From Spirodela intermedia (taxonomy: Eukaryota > Streptophyta > Magnoliopsida > Alismatales > Araceae), in contig LR746276.1 of assembly GCA_902729315.2 (NCBI GenBank), positions 969,169-1,033,168 of the forward strand: a stretch of DNA of 64,000 nt, written 5' to 3'. The notes beneath the pieces are model-generated. The model searched no databases. It was not told the origin of the DNA and saw only the letters and a list, made by a program, of their open reading frames with translations. Of this stretch, positions 38,302 to 51,200 are shown one piece after another (positions within the stretch are counted from its first letter, which is position 1; each line of letters starts with the position of its first letter). A program made the translations under genes and the position numbers.

Positions 38302-38445
38302 CAGAGAGAGACAGAGAGAGAGAGACAGACAGACAGACAGAGACAGAGAGAAGGAGAGCGTGGGAGGGAGGGACAGAGAGAGGAGTGCGAGTGAAAGAGA
38401 GGGAGAGAAGGAGAGCGAGGGAGAGGGGAGAGAGAGAGAGCAGCT
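37780..38445. repeat. Large GA-rich satellite with an internal 157-bp duplication
   Basis: About 660 bp are almost purely GA/GGA/GAC repeats. A non-simple segment of about 130 bp beginning ACATCACACCCAGAGAGGAG occurs at 37795 and again at 37952 and appears identical. Interspersed GGGAGAGCGAGG and GATAGAGAGTTAG motifs repeat further right. Open frames on both strands code only Arg/Glu or Leu/Ser runs. The segment lies between the B3 promoter and the 3' end of HSFA1. Confidence 0.95.
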
Positions 38446-38702
38446 GACTTTCACGCGAAGGCGAACCACGCTAGCCGAACGAAAGATGGGTTGCTTATGG
38501 TAATTAATATTCATATTTATAGATTTGGGGATATACGTATATTTATTTAAGTAATTAATAATCCGATTCTATGTAGTACAAATTAATATATCCGGAATTA
38601 AATTTGTTAATTTATTCAAGTATATTTTCTATAAAAATCCGATCGCTGCCTGGGCGCACTCCACTAATACAACATACGCATCTCTAAATTATAGCATCTG
38701 AG

Positions 38703-38789
38703 AGAGAGAGAGAGATAGGGAGATAGAGAGTGATTGTTTAGTTCCACGTGGCAAACAATCACTCTCTATCTCCCTCTCTCTCTTTCTCT
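38703..38789. repeat. Long near-perfect inverted repeat (hairpin) 3' of HSFA1
   Basis: Arms 38718-38739 and 38753-38774 are exact 22-base reverse complements (GGGAGATAGAGAGTGATTGTTT). Beyond them the GA/TC sequence pairs for another 15 or so positions with one mismatch and one G-U. The 13-base loop contains CACGTG. It starts about 105 bp downstream of the HSFA1-like stop codon and could lie in its 3'UTR. It may be a remnant of a small foldback element or a small-RNA precursor. Confidence 0.85.
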
Positions 38790-38893
38790 AGAGGGGGAGG
38801 TGTAGGCGGGACCGATCTTTATAATTACGATGTTTAGTTCTACAAGAGAGAGAAACCCTGCACATAGTGAGAGGGAGAGAAAGAGAGGAGGCG

Positions 38894-41581
38894 TCACTCC
38901 CTCAGCTCGGAGGAGAGGAGGCCCATTTGCTCGGTGAGACGGTCCAGCTTCTGGGGCCCGTCGCAGTCGCCGCCGTCCGGCGGCGCCGCCTCCTCGCCGG
39001 GAAGCGGGCTCGCCGTCAGGAATTGCTCCCAGAAGGAATCGTTGATCCCCGGAAGGTTGGAGCCGTCCTCGAGCGGGATGCCGATGCCGATCTCAGAGGC
39101 CACATCGTCCATCTCGATCCCGATCGGGCCGACGAAATCTTCGATCCCCGTCGGAATTTCGAGGCCTTCCTCCTCCTCCGCCGCCGCGGGGAAGCCGCCG
39201 GCGTCCGCCACCATCTCCGTAATCCGCGGCGGCGATGGCTGAATCTCCGGCGGGGGAACGACTATGATCGCCGGCTCCTCCGGCGAGGGGAAGCCCTCGA
39301 TCTGCATGATCTGCGTCAGCATCGCCTTGGCGGCCTCGTTGACGGGGGGCTGGTACTTGATGATCTGCCCGTCGAGGAACAACTCCCCACCGCCGGTGGG
39401 GAGCCGCCGCTTCTTGGTGCCGCCGCCGGCGATGCGCCGGCCGGGGGCGTCGGTCTGATTGACGAGCTGGGCGAGGAAGCTGGGGTTCTGCATGGCCTTG
39501 GCGAGAAAAGACATCATCTGCTGCTGGTGCTGCTCCATGCCCTGCAGGCGCTGCCCCAGCGTGCGGAGCTGGTGGTCGGTGGTCTGCTGATGCTGCCGGA
39601 GCTTGACGAGCTCCTGCAAGAGCACGTTCTTGTCCCTCTTGAGCCGCTCGACCTCCTCCTCCATGCCGAACTTGCCCACCTCTATGAACGGCCCCGCCGA
39701 CGGCGCCTGCGGCAGCAGCGGCGGCGGCTGGCTCTGCACATGTGACGGCTTCCTCCGGGTGATGTTCCTCAGGAGATGCTTCTGCCCACGGAGGAAACCC
39801 TCGTTCGCGAACTCCCATCTATCGGGATCCACCTTCCTGAACCCCTGTCCCATGTCACAACGACATCATCAGCCCATCGAAAAAAAACAAAAAAAAGAGA
39901 TCTCACGACGGACTTCAAACAAGTAAGTTGCTCATCATCATCATCACCTCTCTCTCTCTCTAGATTTGTGCATTATCTGATCAAAATTGAATTTTCTGGA
40001 TGAATTTTAAAAAATATTTTCCCCATCAACTTGAATGCCTATGATCATATGTTCTACAGCAGCTTTATCATTTAAAAAAAAAGAAAAAAAAAAGGATCCT
40101 GCCCCATTAATGCTTCAGCATGCTCTTCCATGACAGCCAGATTGCGATTCATCGAGAAAAGAATCGAGTGTTTCCTGCAAGAAGTGAATCTGTTCGAAGA
40201 ATCGTTCTAGTCGTTGCTAATCAGATGATGGGCCATTGCTGTTGAAAACATATACGTGGAACAATAATATACAGACGAACACAATGTGGTAGAGCTACTA
40301 AGTTGGGATAATAATTATGGATTATTATACCAACTCTATTACTGCCCTTTTATCCCAACCCAGATTACTATGAACACCTTGTATTTAAAGGGAAATTCAT
40401 GTTTCATAGTCAGGCAATTCATCTCCTATTTGCTTCATTAATCGTAGTAAGCTGCAAGAGCTTCTACTCCCAGGTTAAGCCACTCCACAAGCTTCCATTC
40501 CGAGTTCTCAGCATGTGAAAAATAATAAGACTATGGAAGTAAATAGTCTCGCATTTATTGCTACTTCACTGGATCACTCCAGTTCCTACTGCCTTTTGAC
40601 TTTCATCTGCGTAAAACACAGGATGAAATTATTTCTATATTCCAAAGTCAACGCAGTTCAACCTGCCTTTCCCTTGTGCAAGTCGTACTACGTTGCCACA
40701 GCCAACTTATAGACAGTTTATAATATTTTTATCCGGGAACAAAAATAATAATGTAAGAGGCCCATTGTTTCCGAAGAATCAGGGAATAATTCATCGAGAG
40801 TGAAGGATTTTCACGATAAAAAAAGAGCAAGTAGTTATATGATCTTTATCATATCGTGGACATGAGATATCAGAAAATTGTGAAATGATCCACGGAGAAT
40901 TATTCACAAAACAATTAGGTCTGTGAGTGTACTAATGTTTCCGAATAATGTGCCTCTCTGCATGCATCTGACCTTAGTCTTTGGCGATGGAAATATATAC
41001 TGGTGATTTCATAAGAGCGGGAAGGGCTGGGGATGGTCGAATCGGCCCCTAGCATGAGGACATCTGAAAGAAATTAACCACGTAAATAGTTTTTTGGAAG
41101 GTTGTTCAACCAAATAGGGCGAGGCAGAGGTCACGAATCCGCCATCCATTCACCCCGATGTTGAGAGGAATAGTCAGATCAAGATACCAGATCTCAACGG
41201 TACCAGGTAAAATCGAGCGAAGAACAGTTCCTCATCTATCTATCGCAACCGAAGATTATTGTTCGGCATAACAAAGTAGGTTAACAGAAGATAAAACAGT
41301 GAATCAAGAGCATCGATAAGAGAAGATGGTTGACATACGTAGGTATTGAGTTGGCGGACGAAGCTGGAGAAGTTGTTGTGCTTGAAGAACTTGGGGAGAA
41401 GAGTCTTCGCGAATTCCGGGGGATTCCACACGATAAAACTGTTGTTCTTCGAGCTCCAAGAGATTATCCCGTCCGTGGCAGGATCATCCACAATGTCGTA
41501 CGTCTTGCTCAGAAACGGCGGCGGCAAGCCTGCGCCCGTGCTCGCGCTACCGGCGACGTCCCCGCCGCCGCCAGCGTCCAT
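38894..41581 (-). CDS. HSFA1: Class A heat-shock transcription factor, HSFA1 type
   Basis: A master activator of heat-shock genes that binds heat-shock elements as a trimer. Two exons are inferred: 41581-41339 and 39844-38894, 397 aa. The intron interrupts the DNA-binding domain after RQLNTY, the position conserved in plant HSFs. Domains: DBD at about residues 17-110 ([18 protein letters not shown] to NITRRKP), the HR-A/B coiled coil with the long class A insert ([17 protein letters not shown]...[19 protein letters not shown]), a basic nuclear signal KKRRLP, the [13 protein letters not shown] block shared with A1 members, an AHA activation motif DSFWEQFL, and a C-terminal export signal LTEQMGLL. 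These fit A1 better than A2. The start chosen is the first ATG before the DBD (MDAGGGG). Intron 1 is about 1.5 kb. The coding region is GC-rich. Confidence 0.92.
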
Positions 41582-42837
41582 CTGCCTCCCCTCCCTCCTT
41601 TTACCAGAACGAGGAGCCCGTTCTTCGCTGAATGAAATCACAATTCGATCCCCCGAAGAACTGACCGAAGAGAGCAGATCGCCGGAAGAGGCATCCAGGA
41701 ATATATGCTCCTCCCACAGCTCTTCCTCTGATCCGTGGCTCAGCCGGAGGGGGAGGACCGAGTTGACCAGGAGCCGCTGTCCCGCTTTGTATTCGCAGAG
41801 ATTTCCCGGCTGCCGGCGTCGGCGGGAGCGACGGGTGGCTGCTCCCTCTCCCCCCCCGGGCGGAGGCTGATCCCAAGCTCCGAGGAAGGGACCGGATATA
41901 GAGAGAGAAGAGGGGAGAGAGAGAGAGAGAGTCTAGGGCGGAGGAGAGAGATCCCGGATATAAAGAAACTGGTCGGGGCGCAGTTTTTTCCCCCCATTTT
42001 GTCACCGCTGCTTCAACGCCTCCGACTGCATCGCCCGGCGGCCCAATCCGGGTCGGATCGAAGGGACAGAGCAGTCCAATCCGCGTCGGATCGCAGGGAG
42101 CAGCCCAACCCGGCTCTCCTCGGCGCCGTTCGACGGAGCCCATCAGGGCTCGTGGGCCAGGGGTAAGATAAAGGCTCCACGTGGCATTCCACGTCACACA
42201 AAGAGGCCTGGCTGACCCAGAAGGGAGCCGGTCCACATCTGCTTGCCACCTGGCACCACCTGGGCCGACCCGGCTTTATATAGATTGCTAACTGTAATTA
42301 TCCATAATATTAACCAGTTTTATGTATCATTTATAGCCAAAAATCTGTTTTAGAAATTTTCCGACAATTTTCCCCTCCCACTCACAAAAAAGAAAAAAAA
42401 ACCAAATAACGGCCAGTTTTATGCAATTAAACAACTAAATTCTCAACTAGAGAGGTAAAAAGATTTTAAAAGAGCTCAGACGACATCTGCTCACCACCTG
42501 GCATCATCTGGCTGGCCCAGGTGGACATCGATTGCTGACTGTAATTATCAACAATATTACACATATTTTGTACCATTTCTAGCCAAAAATATTAAACTAC
42601 GGATTTTCCTACAATTTTCCACGTTTTCCCACTCACAACCAAAAAGGAAAAAGAAAAATAACGACCATATTTATGCAAATAAACCACAAGACAAGTACAT
42701 TCTCAACTAGATTCGGACACAAGTGAATAGATTTTTACAGAGAGCTCAGGGTGGGGTGCAGAGTGCCCAGCTGGGGGACGATCTTGTGTGGAAGCCCAGT
42801 CCATACTGTTCCCAAGCCGAGGGCTCGACCACGAGGA
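41582..42837. promoter_or_regulatory. HSFA1 upstream region with site II elements and a 248-bp tandem duplication
   Basis: GGCCCA/TGGGCC elements occur at 42040-42170 and 42260. The segment 42236-42483 is followed by a diverged second copy at 42484-42750. Shared blocks in order are CATCTGCT-CCACCTGGCA, GATTGCT-ACTGTAATTATC, TAGCCAAAAAT, ACAATTTTCC, CCCACTCACAA, AATAACG and TTCTCAACTAGA. No clear NGAANNTTCN heat-shock element array was seen close to the start codon. The far end must also include the 3'UTR of BRK1. Confidence 0.7.
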
Positions 42838-44314
42838 TCAGGTGAACACCGACGGGTTCCCTGAGGCAGTGCTCACCTGAACCTCAAGCACCTCCAGGCG
42901 CCGCTCCAAGGTGTCGAGCTTCTCATTGAGCTGGGCCAGCTTGTTCTTGGTCGTCGCCTCTGCAGAAGTCAATGAAAGAAGATCCGTGTGAATCTGATGA
43001 AGAGTTGATTCATCGGGTTAGAAGAAGACAGTAAGGACTAAAATCGGTGAACCCCTGGATGATCATGAAATCGAGAGCAGATATTCATGGAAACCATTGT
43101 GTTATTGGGGGAGAAAGTGATTTCTTCCGCCATTCCCTATAGATTTTCATTAGGCGATCTGCATCAAGAAGAGCAGAAGACCAAATAAATTTTCTAAATT
43201 CTTCCAAATCATTGATTGGGAAAATAGATGAATGTAACCCAAATATCTTCGCTTAGAACCCTAAGTCCCACCTACTCTTGAGTGTCCAGAAATAAATAAT
43301 CTACAGACTTTGCCGATAACCTTCCTGGAAATAGAAAAATATTAACAACCCGAAGAAAATAATTCTTCACTCTGTTCATCAAAAGCCCATATACAAGTGC
43401 CTGAAAGATCACTAAAGCCAAGATTAGGTGAATCCTCCACTTTCTTTGATGGAATCCATCGATAACCAATACACCAACTTCGCCAGTAGTCATCCTGGAA
43501 ATATACAGGTATGTGACAACCCAAAAAAAGAAAAAATATTTAAATGTGTTCTTCAGAATCCCATCAAAACATGATCTAAAGATCAGTGACGTGAAGACAA
43601 GCCCTCATAGCTTCTGCGTGAGTCTCGAAATCGAATGAAGATCGATCATTGTAGTCCAATGATGCAGGATGTGAATCTCGGAGTCAAAGAATGGGAAGAA
43701 AGCAGGTTCTTGGCTTTGATATCTGTGTTGGAGAACGGGTGGAGGATTCAAAGCCAAAACGTCCGAAGGTGAAGGAATCAACGATGTTGAAGTATTAGAG
43801 AAACGAAGTACCAGTTGAATTGGGCCAAGAAGTGTTTGGTAGACTCTGCAATCGATCTCTCAGCGACAAATAACTGCCCAGAAACTCTCCGGCAAATGAA
43901 AACGCCAATTGATCAGGCTGGGATGCATCTCGTTCGAATTTTCAGAAAATATTGTCCAATAAAATGACTCCAGTTAAACACGAAGTTACCAATGTAATGG
44001 CATAATTTCCAATGCCAATTACACACAGCTATCCACTGCTACACATGATCCAGATCCGGTACTCCAATGGGAGGAAAAGGCATTCGAGAACGAATTCACG
44101 AAATCAGAGAGAGTCGGAAAAGCCCGGCGCCGAGAATCGCGGAGACAAGGACACACGAGGGCGGGGCATGTGAGCACATACCGAACTGGACGAGGAACTC
44201 AAAGAGGCGGCGGACATTGAGGGAGATGTGCGATATGAATTCCCTGTTCTCCCAGTCCGCCTGCACTGCGATCCCCACATTGACCGCGTTGGTGATCCCC
44301 CCCGCCCTGGCCAT
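42838..44314 (-). CDS. BRK1: BRICK1 (HSPC300), SCAR/WAVE complex subunit
   Basis: The smallest subunit of the SCAR/WAVE complex, which activates ARP2/3 to build branched actin at the cell cortex. It is needed for lobed epidermal cells and trichome shape in plants. Two exons are inferred, 44314-44182 and 42959-42838, giving 84 aa, the expected length. The N-terminal block MARAGGITNAVNVGIAVQAD is essentially the plant consensus, followed by WENREFISHISLNVRRLFEFLVQF. Exon 2 codes the coiled coil TTKNKLAQLNEKLDTLERRL and ends with NPSVFT. The single intron is about 1.2 kb and contains a diverged internal duplication. The gene is divergent from the pseudokinase gene. Confidence 0.96.
43270..43610. 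repeat. Diverged ~170-bp duplication in the BRK1 intron
   Basis: Segments starting about 43300 and 43470 share, in order, (C/T)ACA-ACTT-GCC, TCCTGGAAATA, ACAACCC-AA, TTCTTCA, CATCAAAA and AAGATCA. Identity is moderate, so the duplication is old. No exon edge is included as far as I can see. Confidence 0.5.
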
Positions 44315-45235
44315 CCCCTCACCGATCCTAACCGGGAACAGAGATCAAACCAAAGAGGCGGCAAACAAAAGCGTCCAAGAGAAGCAGATCCGGCCGGGGG
44401 AGGGGCGAACTCGGCTCCTCGCAAAGCGTATACAGATCTACCTGGCTCCCCTCGTCTTCCTCCTCTATCAACGAGATAAGGTCCGATCCAAACGTCTCCT
44501 CGAGCTGGACAATCCTCCCAGCTGTGGAGATTCCGCCGCCGTCGAGCACCGTAGGTGAATCGGCGACGCCACCGGTGCTCGGAAGCAGCGGCGATTTGAC
44601 TGTGCCACCGCCTCACCGAAGGCCCGGTATAAATAGTTTCCTAGGTTCATGATTACATTAATAACAGGGGCTAAAATATAAAATTCCACCAGTACCCATC
44701 GAACGATTTTTTTTGAGAAAACTTGGGTACTGGTTTTTAATTTTATGTTATCCATGGAGATTAACATAATATATAACTTTTCTATTATCGTTTAAATATG
44801 TACCAAGAATGGGCCTACTTGAATTATTTTCAAAAGACGGGGACTTGAAAAGAAAGTGCCTGAGAAAACTAAATGGCACGCCCAATTTTCTATTATTCAA
44901 GGATTAAATTTTTATTTATAAATTAATAAGGGTATTTTATTGACAAAAAATTTAAGAGCAGTCATTTTAATAATTTTAGGAGATAAAAGAATAGCGTTAT
45001 ATATCGATATATTTTTCAATAGCTATTTGCGTATGGCCCCCGTATTTGCTGAAAATTGTGGAAACAGCAGAAACTAAAGTGAGGCCGCGTACAGTATTTT
45101 CAAACGGTGAGGCATGAATGCAATTATATTGAAGAAAGAAGGTAAATTGTTATCGTGTATAAATACTATTTGTTAACTTGAACGATTATTAATTTTATAT
45201 TTCAAGAAAGAGGGATTTTACTGATAATCGCACAG
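44315..45235. promoter_or_regulatory. Shared upstream region of BRK1 and the pseudokinase gene
   Basis: About 920 bp separate the divergent starts. The BRK1 side is GC-rich (44315-44630) and the other half is AT-rich (44640-45230). Open frames near 44100-44616 overlap BRK1 exon 1 in other frames and are not genes. No specific motif cluster was seen. Confidence 0.4.
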
Positions 45236-48200
45236 ATGCGGTTATCCATCCTGACGCGTGTGAATGGAGTTGCAGTCTGCTCATTCGTGGAGGGCGGAGG
45301 CCAAGCGATGATCATCACTTCGTCCAGTGGCTTCTTCCCAGGGAGAAGCCTGAGAGGGCTGCGCCGGAGTGGCATCAGACATGCTTCAATGCAACGCTCC
45401 GTTCGGTTCTTGCGCAACGGTGGGAAGCCTCCGGCGGCGGCTGGTCGCAGGATTCTTCGCGCGAGATCATCTCTCATCACCAATCCGGAGGATTTCGAGG
45501 TGGGGAGGTTCATTGGAAGCTACGGATTCATGAATGTCACCAGGTTCGTTTTAGCTGCTTCCCCAAGCTTAGACTTAATACGCGTGGTAAAATCGCCAGG
45601 ATACGAGTTGAACCTCCAAGTACTGTTCTGATTTGGCTATGTGCCGTGTGATTTTCATTTTTATATTTTCAAACGAGCTCATGTCATCTTCTTATACCTC
45701 GTGGGCTCTCACGAGACAAATAATTTAGTGCCCCGCACCGCAATGACATTACGTATACGAGAAAGAAAAAAAACTAGATGTACAGCTTTCCATCCTCGGG
45801 AAGAAAAGAGGAAAAAAGATATGACTAAGGGGAGAGAGGGAAAGAGAGTCCATGGCAGAATTGCACGGGTCCGAATCGGCAAATGACTGATTTGAAAACA
45901 GCTTCATAATCGGTAATCGTTATATAAATCTTATTATCTATTTACCAAGCAGGTACATAGGTTTTGTACTAATGCCCCTAAAACTCGGTCGAATTTCTAT
46001 CTTTGCCTCTTTTCTCTGAACTTCTGTATCCCTAGATGTGATTGAGTTCCAATATAAGCCCACGTTGCAGCGTAATCAAATTTACGCAGTAAAACAATAT
46101 TTTATAAAAATCTTGTACCAACTTCATGAGAAAATCCGATCTAGGTTAATTTTCCGTGACTCCTTTGTCCATTTGTTTTCTTTACTTTATGTTGCTCATT
46201 ATTTGGTTAAACTTGCAGATATACGAGCTCTTGTAGTGCATCATGTTAATAAGTGATGGCACATGTACATGTAATTACATTCCAAGTTAACACGCCTTAC
46301 AGGGAGTTTTTCTGTAAGAATTTGAATCGGATGATGCTTTATACTCACGTTTCTTGCTAAGTAACAATCTTGGAGTAAATGGTGGTGCTTATAAGATTGT
46401 GATGTTTGTTAATAATGATGGTGTTCGTACAATAAATAACTTACAAAGTGACTGAAACCTATTTAATCATAATAGTTAGTGGTATTAATCTAATAATGTC
46501 AACCTAGTTTGTTATTTCACCAGATTGGGTGGTTCCAGTGTTGTTACCTAGCTTAATCTATTTCCTATGCTGTTCTGGTGTTTGTTTTGTATGCTCTAGT
46601 TAAATTGACTCTCATTTGTGATGTCATGTTTTTTATGATGTATTTACTTATCTTCAAGACAACTTGTTTTCCTTTATTAATTTCGTTGAAATTCCTATCA
46701 CGAGTGAATGTAGTAGGTTGGTCACATAGAACAGCATTATTAAGAATAAAAAAATAAATGTATTTTTTTATTAGAATAGGTTAAACACAATTTTTTATTA
46801 CATAATTAATGGATACATTTATTTCCATCTTCATTTACGATACAGGTAAGTATGCATATTTCACTTTCAAACTGACTTGAACTTGGGACACACGAGTTAC
46901 ACGATCTAATCTACTGCAGAGCCTGAGTGTCAATTCTTGGATTCTAATTGGGCAATGGCTAGAATATCGGGGATTTCCTGTGGCCAGCAGCTTACTATCT
47001 AATTCAGTGACTATATGTCTTTAAAGTGATTTAGTCCTTGTGAATATTCATTGAGCTCTAGGTTATTCAGAATAAATATTTTTGTATAAGGGTAGGATGG
47101 TTGACACCCTTGGCATCTAGAATTTACTTGCTGACCAGAAGGTACGAATTTACATTTCGAACATGCTGGTGATGGCCAATTACGTCTTTAAATAAATTCC
47201 ATCTAATTGTGGTTGATTTTATAGATTCGTGATTGCTGTAGAACAGAGAAGATTCTATGGCTTATCTGTGGTGGTACTTGATATTTTATACAATGCCGTA
47301 CAATACTTATTTCGTATTCTAATGCACCAAGCTCTTGCGACTTATTTTATTCCATTTCACAATGGTTCTTAAATGTATGCAGCTTTTCATCATTTAATTT
47401 ACGGGGGCTTTCTAGTGGTGGAGGGCTTGAAGAACTGGATGTCAGGTATTCTCCAGAAGATATTGAGAGGTTAAAAGTTCAAGACGTTGGAGAAGGCCAA
47501 GTGAAGATCAGGTGTCTTCCTAGCTCTGTAATATATTCTTTAATTAGATGTTATTTCTTTTACTAATATACTTTACTCATGACAGTCTATTTTCAGGCTT
47601 TATGAAGGAAGGATTGTCCAAGGTCCACTTAGAGGGACTCGGATAATCTTCAAGGTATTTATTTATCTATTGCAATACTCTACGATTTGACGAAAAGTGT
47701 TTGTCGTATTTATCACCTACTTGAAACCTTTCTGTTTTGTCATTTCTTAATCGTGTTTATAACACACTAGTCTGCATATAAAGGTAATACCGACATATTT
47801 AGAGTAATAAGGGATCACAATCTGTTAGAACAAGTTTCACTACTGATTGTGACGAGTTTTTCACCAAGTAATGAATACTGACTGAGGCCTCTGTGGCCTG
47901 TTTTTTGCGTTTGTTCAGGTATACCCTGGGCTGCGTGCTGGTGGCGTGGAGGCGGATATGATGGCTGCCAATGAGCTCAATTGTCACGCTTTCCTTCAAG
48001 TAGGAAGAACTCTTGACATAATTTTGATGCTAATTAAGCCTCCTTTTCAATCTTCATCATCTAACGCTTTGCAACTATTATGTTCTCAACTTTGTCCTTT
48101 CACAATTCAGGGTGAGACTGGACGTATATGCCAAAATATTCAGATTTTCTTAGGGGGTTTTGAGACAAAAACTGGAGAGCAGGTTGAAAATACCAATTTT

Positions 48201-51200
48201 TAATTTCTTTTCACATGTATATCATGCTTTCTGTTTCAGCAACTGATGCCCAAATTGTGGCTTCTCTGCAGTGGCTGGCCTTCCGTAATGATGGGATATA
48301 TAGCGCTGCAGACTATGCTAAAATCATGGGTGAAGATGTGTTGAAATATCGGACTGAGCAAAGGTCATGGAACCCCTTTGACTGGGAACAAAAGATGACG
48401 CGGAGAAGAAAGTTTGTCATCAAGCTTCTCAATGGTGCCATGGGTGGGCTTGCTTACATGCACAGCAACGAAAGATTGCACCAGAGTCTTGGACCGGCTT
48501 CTGTTGTTCTCAAGTACATATCATATCAACATTTATTTACATGTATTTTATAGATTATTTGCTCTTTGCATTTATTTTGACAGCCATTGTGATGGTTGAC
48601 AGTACGATTATGGAAAAAGATGCAGACTACTTGGTGCCACGACTTCGTGATCTGGCCTTCTCAGTTGACATTAGGCAAGCTCACCATTCTCTGTCTCCGG
48701 AATCATGTCTGTCCAGTAATAATTTTACCTTTGTCAGCCTAAAACCTGAAAAGAACATATTAAGATTTATTCTTTCTTGATGTGGTTAAGAAATTGAAGT
48801 GATCTCATTTGGCTTCAGGAGTTTCCTTGCATGTTATGCAACCAGATCGCCTGCAAGCTTTCCCATGTTTCGATGTACATAATCATGTGATTGGTGATCC
48901 AGTGTGTGATAAAGTAAGGGATTATAAAAATGGACAACATATGTGTATGCTTTCGACGGATTTTATTCAGGAGTCCAAAAAATAATTTCTTATGTTAAAA
49001 AAACATGTTCTTAGTGGAGATTCTTGATCAGATTGTTGAGCTTAAGATAATTTACATCTCACATCTTAGAGAATATTTGATAGATTCAATCAGGGGTTTT
49101 GGAGTAGACAGACTAAATACAGTGGTCTCTGAGGGTTCCTCAAATGGTCATATAACTGGAGGTACATTGAAAACACATGGCACTCTGCTAGGGTTATTGA
49201 ATTCAGATGCTCTGTATTATGTTCACAATATGCTTCATAGTATTTCCAGTTCATGAATGATTTTAGAGTTTTACTTTTTCAGGTAGTGGGGCATAAATTC
49301 CTGTCTCATTAGTGATGGAACTTGAGCGGATCGTCTTTGATAATCATCTTATAATTTTTTACTGCCTTATACCAAAGTATGAATATTTCCAACCCCCACG
49401 AATTTTCTTCAGTAATTCCGAAGTCAATGCGGACTTCTGTTTTCGACATTTTTTGCCACTAAAGTGGTTCTTCTTGGATTCCTAGTTATGGGACAGTAAT
49501 CGGTGATATTTTTCAAGTTGAGGCAAACAAAACAAAATGCAAAATTAATAATCTGATAGATAAGCTATGAAAGATTCTCGGATTTCTTTTCTATGCATCA
49601 GATCCTCCTTGAAAATAGAATGTTCTGACACCCCTAACCGTTGAGTTCCTTTGGACGTCGTTAATTCAATTAAATTTTCATGTTGAGGCTGAAGTGGTAG
49701 ATCTGAGGCTCCTGTGGTCACAGGAAATAAGTGCCGAACCTCTACATCTTAATCTCTATTACACGCCATGTATTTTTAGATCATTTCCGTGACACTTAAT
49801 GTGGCAGAAATTACAGTTTGCTATCTGCATCCTCTTTTCCTTTACTTTATAACTTTTCTATCATCGGCTGTACCACCTTCCAACAAAAATTTAAACGTTC
49901 TCTATCACCTCAGCAATAATAACTTATGAAGACAATCTTGTGCTAGAAACACGAGATAAAACCTAATGCCTTCTGCTGACAATGCACAAATGGCTAACAT
50001 AAGGTTTATTGACTGACTTAGTCCAGGTCAAAACATATCGGAAAATAATATTTTATCCGATATCAGTTAATCATAGGATTTATTCCCTCAAGTTGGAGTC
50101 ACATATATCAGTGTTCAAAGTCTTTCCATATTTCTTTCGACTGTTTTTCTTTCCTTGACATCAACCATCCACCAAGTGATGACCGTCTTGGTCTACAGAG
50201 AATCTTGTGGCATGTCGGAAGACATGCAAATATGTGGTGAATGGGGAGGTTACGTTTGTTGATGCGGCCCCTTTTCTTGAATCTTGAATAATCGACAAAT
50301 TATGTAGGTTGTGTTAGGGAACTTAAGTTATCCTTCTTATCTCAAGGCTCTTCTGGTAAATTAGATATCGCATGATCTATGTATCAAGTCTAGTATTGCG
50401 TTCTCGATCACAGGTATTCATCGTTAGACACGAGTCCAGGAGTGCTCTCTGAAGGGCTATGGCGCCGGGCCTCTGCAGCTGGGGCTTTTACGCTCCTGGA
50501 GAAAAGAGCTTTTGGGATAGCTGATGACATGTAAAATAGCGGCAGATATTTCCATCTATGTTTACCATAAAACGTGGCCTGATAGACAGCTTACTTAGTC
50601 TAAATTTCATTGTTTTCATGTCTACCTGCAAGCAGATTTGAGGCGGGTCTTCTGTTTTTGTACCTGACATTCCTTCCATTCTGTGAATCAGGCGCCATGG
50701 ATGGTCTTTCCTTGCAAGTAAGAGTAGCTTATTGCAAAACTGTTTCTTCCTGATCAACCATATATCAACATATTTTTTATTTTATTTTTATTTTTATTTT
50801 TTTACTGAATCAATTTTGAGTATAAAATCTCGCAGAGGCTTTTTGAGGGCACTTTCCAGCTTGACCTTGAAGCTGCAAGAGAGTAAGGGTTCCTGCTCTG
50901 TTGTTGCCTTCATTTTAATGGCTATTTCTACGATTTTTTCTGATCATGTAAAAATTTGGATGTTCTTCTCAGTTCCCGAATCAGAATTTTCATATTTTCG
51001 GAAAACCCTTTTTTGCATAGATCAAGATTTATTAACTATCATTCAACTGGCATCAGATGTAGGTGTTCTTTCAGGCTCTCCACTTGATCTATCATTTTAA
51101 TGTTGACTGCTTTCTATGCTGTAGAAATCTTCTCTGAATGTCATTTTAACCGGTTTTTGCCATTACCCTGCTGGCCCGTGGGCTTACTTACCACACTGAG

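Noticed and set aside
37495-38514. Long Arg/Glu and Leu/Ser open frames in the GA satellite
   Set aside because: Pure dinucleotide repeats are open in several frames by construction. There is no start context or conserved sequence.
38867-39818. Open frames of 240-290 codons on both strands over HSFA1 exon 2
   Set aside because: They are shadows of the GC-rich HSFA1 reading frame, which alone shows family motifs.
43272-43524. Minus-strand open frames in the BRK1 intron
   Set aside because: They are short, in an AT-rich intron, and explained by the diverged duplication there. They join neither BRK1 exon in frame.
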